A stretch of 64,000 nucleotides of DNA from CAWJTN01 sp963845895 (GCA_963845895.1 CAWJTN010000001.1:372001-436000); one strand, 5' to 3'; shown: positions 42,142 to 50,735, numbered from the stretch's first letter. Notes: a model not told the origin generated them from the sequence alone. A program made the numbers and translations.

Positions 42142-42795
42142 ATGAAAAACATATCGCTTTTCCTTCTCTTTCTTATTTTAGGAACTGCGATTTCTATTGG
42201 ATATATATTATTAAATAGCAATACTGTGTCTAAAAAAACATCTGACGTCAAACTTCAAACATCCAACATTGATAGCTTCAATATTGCCGATGCTCCGAAA
42301 AATACTTTAAGGGGAAAAATAACAACCCTTTCCGGCGACGTAAAATGGCAGTCAAGAATAGCGACAGAAGCGGCAACAATTAATGAACCGATCACTGTCC
42401 AGCAAGGAGAAGATCTTGAAACAGGTAATAACGGAATCCTACAGTTGGAATTTGAAAAAACAGCCAAAATATCCATATCTCCCAAATCGCATCTATCGAT
42501 AGTCCAGACTTTGCCTGCAGATCTTGTCTTTGATCAACCTACAGGAGTTGTAGATTATATAAAAACCGGAACTTCACCTCTTTCTGTAAGAAGTTATTCG
42601 CTTTTAGTAACAATTAATGATGGCGAAACAAATATTTCTACCGACAAAGATAAACTTTTGATAACAATCGATGTAAAAAAAGGAGACGACATTGCTGCCT
42701 TTAACGATTTAGAAAATATAAGCAATGTGATTCCAATTCAAGAAGGAAATGTTTATGTTTTCTCTGATGAAAGAAGATCACTTATATCCAAGTAG
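42142..42795 (+). CDS. FecR-like membrane-anchored protein
   Basis: 217 residues. N-terminal anchor (FLLFLILGTAISIGYILL), then a beta-rich FecR-type domain (KITTLSGDVKWQSR...PITVQQGEDLETGNNGILQLEFEKTAKISISPKSHLSI) with the typical G-D-x-x-x-T-G-x-x-G-x-x-x-L pattern. Family members sit outside the membrane and in other bacteria regulate sigma factors or bind surface polymer. A TATATT lies 6 nt before the ATG. It overlaps the 3' end of the convergent GH18-like gene by 18 bp. Confidence 0.8.
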   Translation: MKNISLFLLFLILGTAISIGYILLNSNTVSKKTSDVKLQTSNIDSFNIADAPKNTLRGKITTLSGDVKWQSRIATEAATINEPITVQQGEDLETGNNGILQLEFEKTAKISISPKSHLSIVQTLPADLVFDQPTGVVDYIKTGTSPLSVRSYSLLVTINDGETNISTDKDKLLITIDVKKGDDIAAFNDLENISNVIPIQEGNVYVFSDERRSLISK

Positions 42796-43947
42796 AGAAT
42801 CTAAAATTTTATCTCCTTCGTAGCCCAAGGCCCAAAGAGCAACTCCGGCAAGATTATATTTAGTTGCCAGCCCAAGCTTTGCCTGCATTGCCACATCGTC
42901 TGGATAAAAAATTTGATGATAAGTCCCAGTGTCTTCGTCTTTAAAAATTAGATAAGATTCTTTTGCCACATTATCAAACTTGGCACTGCAAGAAGAGCAT
43001 TTCGAGAGAAAATCTTCTACCCTCATATTGCTTGCAGCTATTCCCGTTCCCGGAATAACTGCCGAACGCGGCACATCTCCTATACTTTCCCATTCATAAC
43101 CATAGAGAGGACTCCCCAGTAAGATCTCTTTTGCCGGCATAATTTTTAAGGCCTCCTTAATCGCTGTCTCTGTATCAAACTCCGAGTCCACTCCCGCTCC
43201 ATTGTCTGGAGAAACAGGACCGGTGACAAAAGATCCAGGGAAATGATAATCATAAGTCATAAGGACAATATAGTCGGCATACCTACTTACATCCGTTAAA
43301 TTTATTAAATAATTTTTTATTAACACTGTCGGGCTGGCATCGATTGTAAGAGTTCCTAGATTATTTTCATCCATTCCATTTCTCACCTCCTGAACAAAAG
43401 CCGTAAAATTCTGTCTTGCCGAATCCGATGCCTCCTTCACATTTTCTATATCCAAATTTAAGTCTGTGAAACCAAATTTTTTCATAAGAGGAGAAACATC
43501 ATCAATGAGATTTTTAGCGTGAGAAATAGGATCGGAGATCAGTTTGGCAATCGATTCTTCATTTCCGTTAAACATCAAAAGTGAAAGCTTGATATTATCT
43601 TTTTTTGCTTGATTGAAAAATTTATCCAGCTTTCCCGTCCTTAAATCAGTCCAGCCAGGTTCCTCCTCAATAGGTGAATTCAGTTTTTGAATTTTCCCAT
43701 CCTCTCCGACTCCCAATCCAAAATATGTAAGAGTCGAGATATATTTTGAGTAATCCCCTTGAGCCTTATCCAAAAGCCAGTAAGGTAAAAAACCGACAAC
43801 CTGATTTTTTTCTAGCGCAATCGGTGAATGGAGTCGGATATCTCTTTTTAAATTTGGAGAAAAAATGGAAATAGACAAAAGGATAAAGTAACCTAAAATA
43901 ATTCCTAAAATCAAACCGAATATCGAAATAAATATTTTTTTAAGCAT
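42778..43947 (-). CDS. GH18-like glycoside hydrolase, membrane-anchored
   Basis: 389 residues. N-terminal anchor (IFGLILGIILGYFILLSISIF), then a TIM-barrel: VVGFLPYWLLDKAQGDYSKYISTLTYFGLGV, FTDLNLDIENV in place of the DxxDxDxE active site, IVLMTYDYHFPGS, and KEILLGSPLYGYEW. The catalytic signature here reads DLNLDIENV, so the final Glu is kept. It probably cleaves or binds peptidoglycan or chitin-like glycans at the surface, like SleL/YdhD. A paralogue is at 62546-63910. Divergent from the matrixin gene across 17 bp. Confidence 0.85.
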   Translation of the reverse strand: MLKKIFISIFGLILGIILGYFILLSISIFSPNLKRDIRLHSPIALEKNQVVGFLPYWLLDKAQGDYSKYISTLTYFGLGVGEDGKIQKLNSPIEEEPGWTDLRTGKLDKFFNQAKKDNIKLSLLMFNGNEESIAKLISDPISHAKNLIDDVSPLMKKFGFTDLNLDIENVKEASDSARQNFTAFVQEVRNGMDENNLGTLTIDASPTVLIKNYLINLTDVSRYADYIVLMTYDYHFPGSFVTGPVSPDNGAGVDSEFDTETAIKEALKIMPAKEILLGSPLYGYEWESIGDVPRSAVIPGTGIAASNMRVEDFLSKCSSCSAKFDNVAKESYLIFKDEDTGTYHQIFYPDDVAMQAKLGLATKYNLAGVALWALGYEGDKILDSLLGYK

Positions 43948-43964
43948 AGATATATAATTATATT

Positions 43965-44831
43965 ATGCGCAGCTTAATTCTTTTTCTGCTTTTTTTGACA
44001 ATAAGCGTTTTTGTACTTAATTATATTCAACCCGGATTTTTATACAATCTATCTCAAGAACCCTTGGTTAAAAAAATTTTAAAACAAACTCCTTGCGACC
44101 AACCAATCCATTATAAGATTGAGAGTGTTGATCCTAGGTTTGGAATTTCCGAATCGACTTTTCAAAACGATGTAAATGAAGCGACCGATGTCTGGGCTGA
44201 AACAGATGGAGGAAAACAAATGTTTATCTATGATCCAGAATCTACCTTAACCATCAGCATGATTTATGATGAAAGACAATCTCTCGATAATCAGATATCC
44301 AGTCTGGAAAACAGTCTTGACAATAATAAAACATCAATTGACCAACAAATAAATGATTATGAATCTTTAGCAGTGGATTTTAAAAGCAAATTAAGTGACT
44401 TTAATAGTCAGGTTGCTTACTGGAATAGCAGAGGCGGCGCCCCACCTGATGTTTATGCAAAACTCAGTGAACAACAAAGAAGCTTGCAGGATGAAGCGAA
44501 CCGTTTGGACGATCTAGCAAAAAAATTAAATAGGCAAACCGCAAATTATAATTCGCAGGTTAACAGTCTGAATCAAACTGTAAATCAGTTCAATAGTGCA
44601 CTGGCTCAAAGACCGGAAGAAGGAATTTACAATCCCAAGAGAAACGCCATAGATATTTATTTTGGAAACAATCATGACGAACTGGTTCATACAATAGCTC
44701 ATGAGCTGGGACACACAATGGGTTTGGATCATAATTCAAATCCTGACTCAATCATGTACCCTTATACTACGAAGACGCTCACCCCGACCACAGATGATGC
44801 AAATGAAGTAAAAAATATCTGCCAGCTTTAA
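43965..44831 (+). CDS. Matrixin-type zinc metalloprotease with coiled coil
   Basis: 288 residues. N-terminal signal anchor (LILFLLFLTISVFVLNYI), then a propeptide-like region (PIHYKIESVDPRFGISESTFQNDV), a long coiled coil with Asn/Gln/Ser repeats (residues 105-210), and the zinc site HTIAHELGHTMGLDHN (HExxHxxGxxH) followed by the met-turn SIMYP. The catalytic residues are intact. It should be exported and cleave protein outside the cell. The coiled coil between pro-region and catalytic site is unusual for matrixins. A TATAAT is exactly 6 nt before the ATG. Confidence 0.9.
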   Translation: MRSLILFLLFLTISVFVLNYIQPGFLYNLSQEPLVKKILKQTPCDQPIHYKIESVDPRFGISESTFQNDVNEATDVWAETDGGKQMFIYDPESTLTISMIYDERQSLDNQISSLENSLDNNKTSIDQQINDYESLAVDFKSKLSDFNSQVAYWNSRGGAPPDVYAKLSEQQRSLQDEANRLDDLAKKLNRQTANYNSQVNSLNQTVNQFNSALAQRPEEGIYNPKRNAIDIYFGNNHDELVHTIAHELGHTMGLDHNSNPDSIMYPYTTKTLTPTTDDANEVKNICQL

Positions 44832-45208
44832 GTATTTGTCTTCAAAATATTTTTTATATCATCTTCCATCTGTTTTTTCAAACTATTCATATCCTTAAAA
44901 TTCATTACTCCTCTGATAAATTTTCCGATCTTAAACTCAATTGTTTCTCCGTAGATCTCATTGGAAAAATTTAAGATATGGATTTCCAAAACCGGTTTAG
45001 TCTCGCCTTTAACCAATCTCGGCCCAAAAAATAAAGCACCTAAATATTTTTTGTTTCGATATATAACTTCAGAACTATAAACTCCTTCCTTAAGTTTTAC
45101 AAAAAACTTTGGACTCAAATTTATTGTAGGAAAACCGATTTTTCCTCCGCTTTGGTCTCCCTTTAAAACTTGTTGTTTATACCAATTAACTGTTTTCTTC
45201 ATAGCCAC
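44828..45208 (-). CDS. ribK: Stand-alone riboflavin kinase
   Basis: 126 residues, the length of the RFK domain alone. GDQSGGKIGFPTINL is the ATP/flavin-binding PTAN motif, GVYSSEVIYRNKKYLGALFFGPR follows, and VLEIHILNFSNEIYGETIEFKIGKFIRGVMNF carries the conserved catalytic Glu region. The FAD synthetase (adenylyltransferase) half of bifunctional RibF is absent, so it would make FMN but not FAD. It overlaps the EcfT gene by 23 bp and is the last gene of the FMN-riboswitch operon, which strongly supports the assignment. An ATG 6 nt later (45202) may be the true start. Confidence 0.92.
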   Translation of the reverse strand: MAMKKTVNWYKQQVLKGDQSGGKIGFPTINLSPKFFVKLKEGVYSSEVIYRNKKYLGALFFGPRLVKGETKPVLEIHILNFSNEIYGETIEFKIGKFIRGVMNFKDMNSLKKQMEDDIKNILKTNT

Positions 45209-45752
45209 GTGATACCAAAGTCAATGCTAACATAGAGGATCTCTGAAAAATCCTATGAACCAATGGAACGATGATAGGAAAAATGTTCAGATAAAAAAAT
45301 TTAAAACCCCTCGACTTTTGCACCAGCGCTATATTTTCTGCTTCATTAAGGATTGATGAGACAAAATAGAAAGTCATTGTTAAAAGTAATTGGAACTTTT
45401 TGGGCAGAAACCAAAAAGCAAGTATGATCTCTGATGCAGAGGTAACTGATGTATAGAAAAATACTGCAGTGCTGACTATCGCAATTTTTATGAAAACCAA
45501 ATAGCCGAATAAAAATCGATTGACCAGTGTCGAAGACTGATAAAAAATCAACTGGATTAGAATTATGAAAACCCCAACTGGGAGCAATGGTTTGAGTCTC
45601 TTTAGAACATGTCTTTCAGGAAAAAATATTGCCAAAATAATAAAAAGAAAGAAAAAAATTATTGTTAAAATCCAAACGTTATATATATAAAGCGACACAT
45701 AACTAAAAACTACCAAGCCAATTGTTTTAATCACGGCCAATAATCTTTTCAT
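45186..45752 (-). CDS. ecfT: ECF transporter transmembrane component T
   Basis: 188 residues with five or six helices. The two coupling-helix motifs of T components are visible: AENIALVQKSRGFKF and SSMLALTLVSRGY (x-x-A-x-x-x-R-G pattern). It couples the ATPase to the S component. It overlaps EcfA by 4 bp upstream and the riboflavin kinase by 23 bp downstream. With only one ATPase and one S component in the operon this looks like a dedicated flavin transporter rather than a shared module. Confidence 0.88.
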   Translation of the reverse strand: MKRLLAVIKTIGLVVFSYVSLYIYNVWILTIIFFFLFIILAIFFPERHVLKRLKPLLPVGVFIILIQLIFYQSSTLVNRFLFGYLVFIKIAIVSTAVFFYTSVTSASEIILAFWFLPKKFQLLLTMTFYFVSSILNEAENIALVQKSRGFKFFYLNIFPIIVPLVHRIFQRSSMLALTLVSRGYEENS

Positions 45753-46513
45753 ATGATTGAATTGGGAACTTTAATCCCAATTTTTTTAATCGCTTCTATC
45801 TTAGAAAATACAGTTTCTGCATCTGCGTTAAGAGCAACATTCCCGTGATCGAGTACGACTATTTCCGAACAATATTTCTTGAGAAAATCTGTATCATGTT
45901 CTACGATAATGATTGTCTTTCCTGATTTATTTAAAGAGTGCAAAAGGGTATAAAGTTTGACCGCACTTGGATAATCAAGCATAGCTGTTGGTTCATCAAG
46001 CACTATATAAGGTGACTCTAGTGCTAAGATACATGCAAGGCAAATCTTCTGTTTTTGTCCAAAAGATAAGGTCTGAGGATCCTTATCTTCATGGTCCTCC
46101 ATACCTACAGATCTTAAAGCATTTTTAATTCTTTTTTCATAATTGTTCAGTTTTAAATTTTTAAGCCCGAACTCTATCTCCTCCCTAACAGTGAGATTGA
46201 AAAGCATGAAGTCTGGATTCTGAAAAAGCATTCCAACTTTTTTTGCAAAAATAGAAACAGGTCTATCACGAGTATTTACTCCATCGATAAACACATCGCC
46301 TTTGTATTTGCCTTTTATCTGACTTGGAATTAATCCGTTTAGCAATAAAGTTAATGTTGTTTTTCCCGAACCATTCACGCCGGTTATCCCGAAGAAACTG
46401 CCTTTTTTTATCTCTAGGGTAATGTTTTTAAGTTGAACCGAATTATTATCATAGCCAAAAGAAACTTTCTCTACTCTTATGTCGTTATCCCTAATTTTAT
46501 TTCCAGGAGGCAT
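45749..46513 (-). CDS. ecfA: ECF transporter ATP-binding component A
   Basis: 254 residues. Walker A GITGVNGSGKTTL, Q-loop GMLFQNPDFMLF (the QNPxxQ-like ECF motif), a modified signature LSFGQKQKICLACILALE, Walker B YIVLDEPTAMLD and the switch His in TIIIVEHDTDF. LSFGQK instead of LSGGQ is common in ECF ATPases. Only a single A component is encoded, so it should act as a homodimer rather than an EcfA/EcfA' pair. It overlaps the S component gene by 17 bp. Confidence 0.93.
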   Translation of the reverse strand: MPPGNKIRDNDIRVEKVSFGYDNNSVQLKNITLEIKKGSFFGITGVNGSGKTTLTLLLNGLIPSQIKGKYKGDVFIDGVNTRDRPVSIFAKKVGMLFQNPDFMLFNLTVREEIEFGLKNLKLNNYEKRIKNALRSVGMEDHEDKDPQTLSFGQKQKICLACILALESPYIVLDEPTAMLDYPSAVKLYTLLHSLNKSGKTIIIVEHDTDFLKKYCSEIVVLDHGNVALNADAETVFSKIEAIKKIGIKVPNSII

Positions 46514-47063
46514 ATCTCTTAAGTCTAAACTGAAAAACTAATAGCCAGGCTAACGTCAACTCAAAAATTCCCTGAATAATATTAAAGACAGCGATGACAT
46601 ACCAAGGAATTACAACCATTGCGCGAGCAGCATTCATTCCTGTCCAGATCGGGATGGCATAATAATAATTTAGAGGAATTACAAGTAAACAACGTACTAC
46701 CATAGCTATAACTACCGGTATTATTAAACGCTTTGGATCATTGTAATAATCTGGTTTTTTTTTACGAAAATTCAACCATAAAGCCAAAAAAATTAAGGAA
46801 GGCATAGTTGCGACCAACTTCATGCTTGCACCAAGCCATGTATCAGGAGCAAGCAAAGTAATCATTACGCTACCAATCAGAGATACAATAAAAGACATTC
46901 TTGCTCCAAATAAAAATAACGCCATAAGCCAGCTAACGGCAACTAGGTCAATCCACATTCCAAACTGCGGAGATTGATATCCTATATGAATCAGTTGCAC
47001 GACTGCAGAAAATGCAGACAGGCCAGCAGCTATAGTCAGTTCTCTAACATTAAAGTCTTTCAT
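46497..47063 (-). CDS. ECF transporter substrate-binding S component, probable riboflavin transporter
   Basis: 188 residues from the ATG at 47063 (MKDFNVRELTIAAGLSAFSAVVQL); a longer start at 47078 would lie inside the riboswitch aptamer. Six hydrophobic helices, ending VFQFRLKRYASWK. The N-terminal helix R-E-L-T-I-A-A-x-x-x-A is the typical S-component T-docking surface (A-x-x-x-A). Specificity for riboflavin is inferred from the FMN riboswitch directly upstream and the riboflavin kinase in the same operon; the sequence is not a canonical RibU. Confidence 0.85.
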   Translation of the reverse strand: MKDFNVRELTIAAGLSAFSAVVQLIHIGYQSPQFGMWIDLVAVSWLMALFLFGARMSFIVSLIGSVMITLLAPDTWLGASMKLVATMPSLIFLALWLNFRKKKPDYYNDPKRLIIPVVIAMVVRCLLVIPLNYYYAIPIWTGMNAARAMVVIPWYVIAVFNIIQGIFELTLAWLLVFQFRLKRYASWK

Positions 47064-47071
47064 AATTCTTT

Positions 47072-47211
47072 CTTTCATCCCGACTTTACGGTCGCTGTAG
47101 GAGGTTCGCCTACTCGTGTCCGACGAAACGCCGAACTCGTGGAGTTTACCACCGATCTTGAATTCCTGCCCCTCCGTAGCTTTAGCGAAGGGGGGTCACA
47201 AAACCCCGAAA
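47072..47211 (-). promoter_or_regulatory. FMN riboswitch (RFN element)
   Basis: Minus-strand leader of the flavin uptake operon. Conserved RFN segments in order: GGGGCAGG, ATCGGTGGTAAACTCCACGAG (matching the GACCGGCGGTAAAG..CCCGCGAG core), then AGCGACCGTAAAGTCGGGATGAAAG (matching GCCGACAGTATAGTCCGGATG). P1 can form between TTCTTTC (5') and GAAAGAA (3'). The 5' part between P1 and P2 carries an extra CCCCCCTTCGC...GGAGGGG palindrome. The aptamer ends 9 nt before the start codon of the S component, so control is probably at translation initiation. Confidence 0.88.
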
Positions 47212-47225
47212 GAATATTACCTCTA

Positions 47226-47780
47226 TTATACAAAAAGATACATGTAAATGTGATCTATGTATTTATCTTTATATTTTATTCCTTGTGGCAACTTACCATA
47301 CTTTTTAAAACCAAATTTTTTATATAAATTCTTTGCGATATTATTTCCCTCGAAAACTCCAAGTGTAATTATCCTTAAATTTTTCATATTTTTCTTTGCC
47401 TCTTCTAAAACTAGACTTATTAATAACTTTCCAATACCTTCTCTTCTGAAATCTTTGGCAACTGTTAATCCAAAAACTCCGACATGACTTGAAGTCTTTT
47501 CTTCCAAATAGATATCACTGCTACCAACTAATTTATTCCCAATAAATGCTAATAACTTGATGGCTTGGTTTTTTTCGATTTTCTCAATTTGTGATTCAAT
47601 GTATTTCTTCTCTTCCTCTAAAGTAACTTGTTCTCCCTGAAAAATAATAAACGTTCTCTCTTTTGAAAGAGTATTTATATAGTCGGCCATTATCTGAAGA
47701 TCTTTTCTTAATGGATAACGAATTATAATTTCCTTTCCCTTTTTTGTTTTTCCCTTATAAACAATTGTTCCCGCTTTCAT
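47226..47780 (-). CDS. GNAT-family N-acetyltransferase
   Basis: 184 residues. The acetyl-CoA site is FRREGIGKLLISLVLEEAKK (R-x-x-G-x-G/A), followed by IITLGVFEGNNIAKNLYKKFGFKKYG, the typical N-x-x-A-x-x-x-Y-x-x-x-G-F motif. The N-terminal region (IIIRYPLRKDLQIMADYINTLSKE) matches the beta1-alpha1 of RimI-like/ribosomal-protein acetyltransferases. Substrate unknown. It starts 1 bp after the cupin gene and ends just upstream of the FMN riboswitch of the next operon. Confidence 0.9.
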   Translation of the reverse strand: MKAGTIVYKGKTKKGKEIIIRYPLRKDLQIMADYINTLSKERTFIIFQGEQVTLEEEKKYIESQIEKIEKNQAIKLLAFIGNKLVGSSDIYLEEKTSSHVGVFGLTVAKDFRREGIGKLLISLVLEEAKKNMKNLRIITLGVFEGNNIAKNLYKKFGFKKYGKLPQGIKYKDKYIDHIYMYLFV

Positions 47781-47781
47781 A

Positions 47782-48144
47782 TTATTTTATTAATATGTGA
47801 TCTTCTACTAACCACCCTGGATGAGAAGTCACCTTAACCCAAGTTTCATTCCCTTCTGCAAAATGAACTTGGTTTGGCTTAATAACAATTTTTTCTCCCT
47901 TTTTTAAGACTGACCGTTTATTGTTTATAAATAATTTGATTGATTCTTTCATAACTTCATATTCCTCAGTTGTTTTTTTGTGTAAATGAGGAACGGATTT
48001 TTCAATAACAGCAATCGCAATACTGTATCCATTTCCCTTCTCAACTTCGCAGACAATTTCGGAAACTGGATTACCATTTTTCAAAATCTTTTTGCCGGGA
48101 TATTTTTTGTTCAATTCTTTAACAAGATGCAACAATTTTATCAT
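47782..48144 (-). CDS. Small cupin-domain protein
   Basis: 120 residues. The cupin motif reads PHLHKKTTEEYEVMKESIKLFI (H-x-H...E) and the second half KIVIKPNQVHFAEGNETWVKV contains the terminal His. The metal ligands (two His, one Glu, one His) are all present, so a metal-binding cupin is likely. Substrate unknown; it resembles sugar-epimerase/isomerase-like small cupins. It forms a two-gene unit with the GNAT gene. Confidence 0.82.
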   Translation of the reverse strand: MIKLLHLVKELNKKYPGKKILKNGNPVSEIVCEVEKGNGYSIAIAVIEKSVPHLHKKTTEEYEVMKESIKLFINNKRSVLKKGEKIVIKPNQVHFAEGNETWVKVTSHPGWLVEDHILIK

Positions 48145-48268
48145 ACCACTTCGCTCTCATTTATCCATAAAATTGTATGAGAGCTTCGTTAGGTATTCCC
48201 TACAATGGTAGAAAATCAAGTTATGCCTAGCGTAGTTATCAGCGTATATTTTTAATAACTTAGTGACA

Positions 48269-49015
48269 TCAAACCTGAATTTTGGAAAAGAGGTAACCGC
48301 CGATTACAAGAACCGCAAACGAAAGAAATCCTAAAACTCCAAGGTCTGTCATCAAACCAAAATGCCCTATACCGGTTAAAGACTCACGCATTCCATCGAC
48401 ACCATAGGTCAATGGGTCGATTGATGTGATGATTGATAAAAATGACGGCAGTCCCTGAAGAGGAAAAAGGGCGCCAGATAAGAAAAACAAAGGCATCACC
48501 AAGAGATTCATGATCAACTGAAATCCCTGAAAGTCTTCCAGGGATGAGGCGATGGCAATTCCTAAGGCCGTAAAAAGTATGCCAATCAAAGACATCACTA
48601 ATAAAAATACTGGAATTGCCAAAATACTATTCGGCCGAAAACCAATTAAAAGAGCCAGAATAAAAATAATAAATCCTTGTAATACTGCTATAGTTGCCCC
48701 TCCGACAGTCTGACCTATCATAATCTCAAGTCTGGAAACCGGGGCAACCAAAGTTTCTTTTAAAAACCCAAACTGTCTATCCCATATAAGCTGAATTCCA
48801 AAAAATATTCCTGTGAAAAGCACACCTTGGGCAATCACTCCCGGAGCAAGAAAGTCCATGTAGTTGCCGGCTCCTGCCTTTTTAAATATCGGCCCCAAGC
48901 CAAATCCCAACGCCACCAAAAACAATGCCGGTTGTCCCAAAGAACCAATCATTCGCGAGCGCGATCTAATGTAACGCTTAATTTGTCGCAACCAAAGAAT
49001 GTAAATTGTACTCAT
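48269..49015 (-). CDS. ABC-2 type exporter permease
   Basis: 248 residues with six hydrophobic helices. IYILWLRQIKRYIRSRSRMIGSLGQPALFLVALGFGLG is the typical ABC-2 N-terminus, and RLEIMIGQTVGGATIAVLQG and FFLSGALFPLQGLPSFLSIITSIDPLTYGVDGMR are DrrB/NodJ-like. It pairs with the ATPase 22 bp upstream. Substrate unknown: antibiotic, lipid or polysaccharide export are possible. Confidence 0.9.
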   Translation of the reverse strand: MSTIYILWLRQIKRYIRSRSRMIGSLGQPALFLVALGFGLGPIFKKAGAGNYMDFLAPGVIAQGVLFTGIFFGIQLIWDRQFGFLKETLVAPVSRLEIMIGQTVGGATIAVLQGFIIFILALLIGFRPNSILAIPVFLLVMSLIGILFTALGIAIASSLEDFQGFQLIMNLLVMPLFFLSGALFPLQGLPSFLSIITSIDPLTYGVDGMRESLTGIGHFGLMTDLGVLGFLSFAVLVIGGYLFSKIQV

Positions 49016-49037
49016 AAATTTTTTTAATTTTTAAAAA

Positions 49038-49844
49038 TTAGCGTCCTCCTCTCCACAACTGCCTTCTCATTCTCATCTCGTCGACTCCGCTTGCTTTTTC
49101 ATCTCTGATGGCATGGCCTGTCATACTCAAAAATGCTTCTTCCAATGTTTTAGTATTTGTTTTTGCTTTAAGTTCATCTGCCGTCCCCTGGGCGATTATT
49201 TTTCCAAAGTCGATAACCGCAATTCTTTGAGCCACTTTTTCCGCTTCCTCCATATAATGAGTTGTGAAAAAAACCGTGACGCCTTCTTTTTTATTCAGTT
49301 CCTGCACATAAATCCACATCTGATTTCTGGTTTGAGGATCAAGACCAATAGTTGGTTCATCTAAGAAAAAAACCTTTGGGTGATGCAATAAACCGCGCGC
49401 TATTTCTAGCCTTCGTCTCATCCCACCGGAAAAAGTTTTAACCAGATCATTTCTTCGATCCCAAAGACCGCTCATATTTAGAAGTTCTTTTGTCCTTTCT
49501 TTTCTCAATTTCTCTGGAACTTTGTAAAGAACTCCATGAAAATCCATGTTTTCCTGTGCTGTCAACTCCTCATCGAGACTTGGGTCTTGAAAGACAATGC
49601 CAAAAGACTCCCGTACTCTATCCTGATCTTTTACGGGATCAAAACCGTTTATGAATAACTGACCGCTTGTTGGAGCCAATAATGTTGTGAGCATTTTGAT
49701 GGTTGTAGTTTTTCCGGCTCCGTTTGGACCCAAAAAAGCAAAGATCTCTCCTTTTTTTACCTCAAAGGAAATATCGTTGACAGCTGTAAAGTTGCCGAAC
49801 TTTTTAAGCAAATTTTTTACCTGTATTGAATCTTTTCCGTCCAT
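49038..49844 (-). CDS. ABC exporter ATP-binding protein, DrrA-like
   Basis: 268 residues from the ATG at 49844 (MDGKDSIQVKNLLKKFG). Walker A FLGPNGAGKTTTIKML, Q-loop GIVFQDPSLDEELTAQEN, signature FSGGMRRRLEIARGLLHHPKV, Walker B VFFLDEPTIGLD and FFTTHYMEEAEKVAQRIAVID. The Q-D-P-S-L-D-E-E-L-T-A motif is typical of daunorubicin-resistance-type ATPases. It forms an exporter with the permease that follows. Confidence 0.93.
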   Translation of the reverse strand: MDGKDSIQVKNLLKKFGNFTAVNDISFEVKKGEIFAFLGPNGAGKTTTIKMLTTLLAPTSGQLFINGFDPVKDQDRVRESFGIVFQDPSLDEELTAQENMDFHGVLYKVPEKLRKERTKELLNMSGLWDRRNDLVKTFSGGMRRRLEIARGLLHHPKVFFLDEPTIGLDPQTRNQMWIYVQELNKKEGVTVFFTTHYMEEAEKVAQRIAVIDFGKIIAQGTADELKAKTNTKTLEEAFLSMTGHAIRDEKASGVDEMRMRRQLWRGGR

Positions 49845-49926
49845 ATGCAAAACATTCAGTATACATAATTTATCAATTTTCTGCCAGAAGTTTTTTTGAT
49901 TTTCCTATTTATGGCATCCTTAATTG

Positions 49927-50652
49927 TCATCCAAGGAGAAAATGTGATTTAGATCGAGAAAATAAAAAATCTAAGATTGATTCTAAAAGGAGTCGTTCTT
50001 TCCCTGATTGAATATAACCGGGAGAGGTTGCGATTGTTATAATTTTTATACCTTTTATACCTTTTGCTAGTTGCAACATAAAAGCATGCAAATTTCTTTT
50101 TAATAAAGAATTTTGATACCATTCTCCATTACCATCGGTAAAAAAATCTAAATCGATATCCAATAGATCAGCTTGCATCTTTGGAATACCCTTTACCACT
50201 TTAACATTCGGTTTTGCTAAAAGTCTGGATGATCCGATATTCCTATTCATATCAGCAAGTCGTGGATCTGTAGATTTAGACCTAATCCAAACAATATCTT
50301 TGATAATCCCCGTATTTACTCTCGGTAAGATGAAAGACCCTGCTTGAAAATTAGCGAAAGACAATTCTTCAACTGAATTTGGTAATTCATCCGGTAAACC
50401 TAAATCATGATGTGCATCAATATGGACTAAAGTAGAATTTTTTGGCAAAATCGATAGTTCCAAAGCTTGATCCCATATACGACCAGCTCCATCATGATCC
50501 CGCATTATAAAAATAGGTAAACCAGTAAAATCTTCTCTTCTCAATCTATCCACCTTATGTAAAGTAAATTTCTCAGCCAGCCAAACTGATCTTTTATTGC
50601 CAAAAGAAAAAACCTCATCTAGATAATTAGATTGTCCTTTTGCTTCAAACAT
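49927..50652 (-). CDS. UPF0489 family protein (arginase/deacetylase-like fold)
   Basis: 241 residues from the ATG at 50652 (MFEAKGQSNYLDEVF), chosen over an upstream GTG because an extended -10 (TGGTATACT) lies 9 nt before it. The motifs LPIFIMRDHDGAGRIWDQAL, LVHIDAHHDLGLP and DLLDIDLDFFTDG are the family signature; the Asp/His clusters resemble the metal site of the ureohydrolase fold. The molecular function of the family is unknown. It is encoded alone between the exporter and a small secreted-protein gene. Confidence 0.85.
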   Translation of the reverse strand: MFEAKGQSNYLDEVFSFGNKRSVWLAEKFTLHKVDRLRREDFTGLPIFIMRDHDGAGRIWDQALELSILPKNSTLVHIDAHHDLGLPDELPNSVEELSFANFQAGSFILPRVNTGIIKDIVWIRSKSTDPRLADMNRNIGSSRLLAKPNVKVVKGIPKMQADLLDIDLDFFTDGNGEWYQNSLLKRNLHAFMLQLAKGIKGIKIITIATSPGYIQSGKERLLLESILDFLFSRSKSHFLLG

Positions 50653-50703
50653 ATAACAGAAAGTATACCAGACCTTTACTGAAAATGTTTCAGTTTCCCG
50701 GCC

Positions 50704-50735
50704 CTGCTTCACCCCAGTGGGAATATTACAAAGCA
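50704..50735. repeat. Short hairpin with CACCCCAGTGGGAATATTAC core
   Basis: CTGCTT (50704-50709) pairs with AAGCAG (50730-50735) around CACCCCAGTGGGAATATTAC (50710-50729). The core is close to the hairpin at 52385. Confidence 0.5.

Noticed and set aside
47101..47327. Plus-strand reading frame across the FMN riboswitch
   Set aside because: It lies antisense to a well-matched riboswitch and the end of the acetyltransferase gene and has no promoter or family match.
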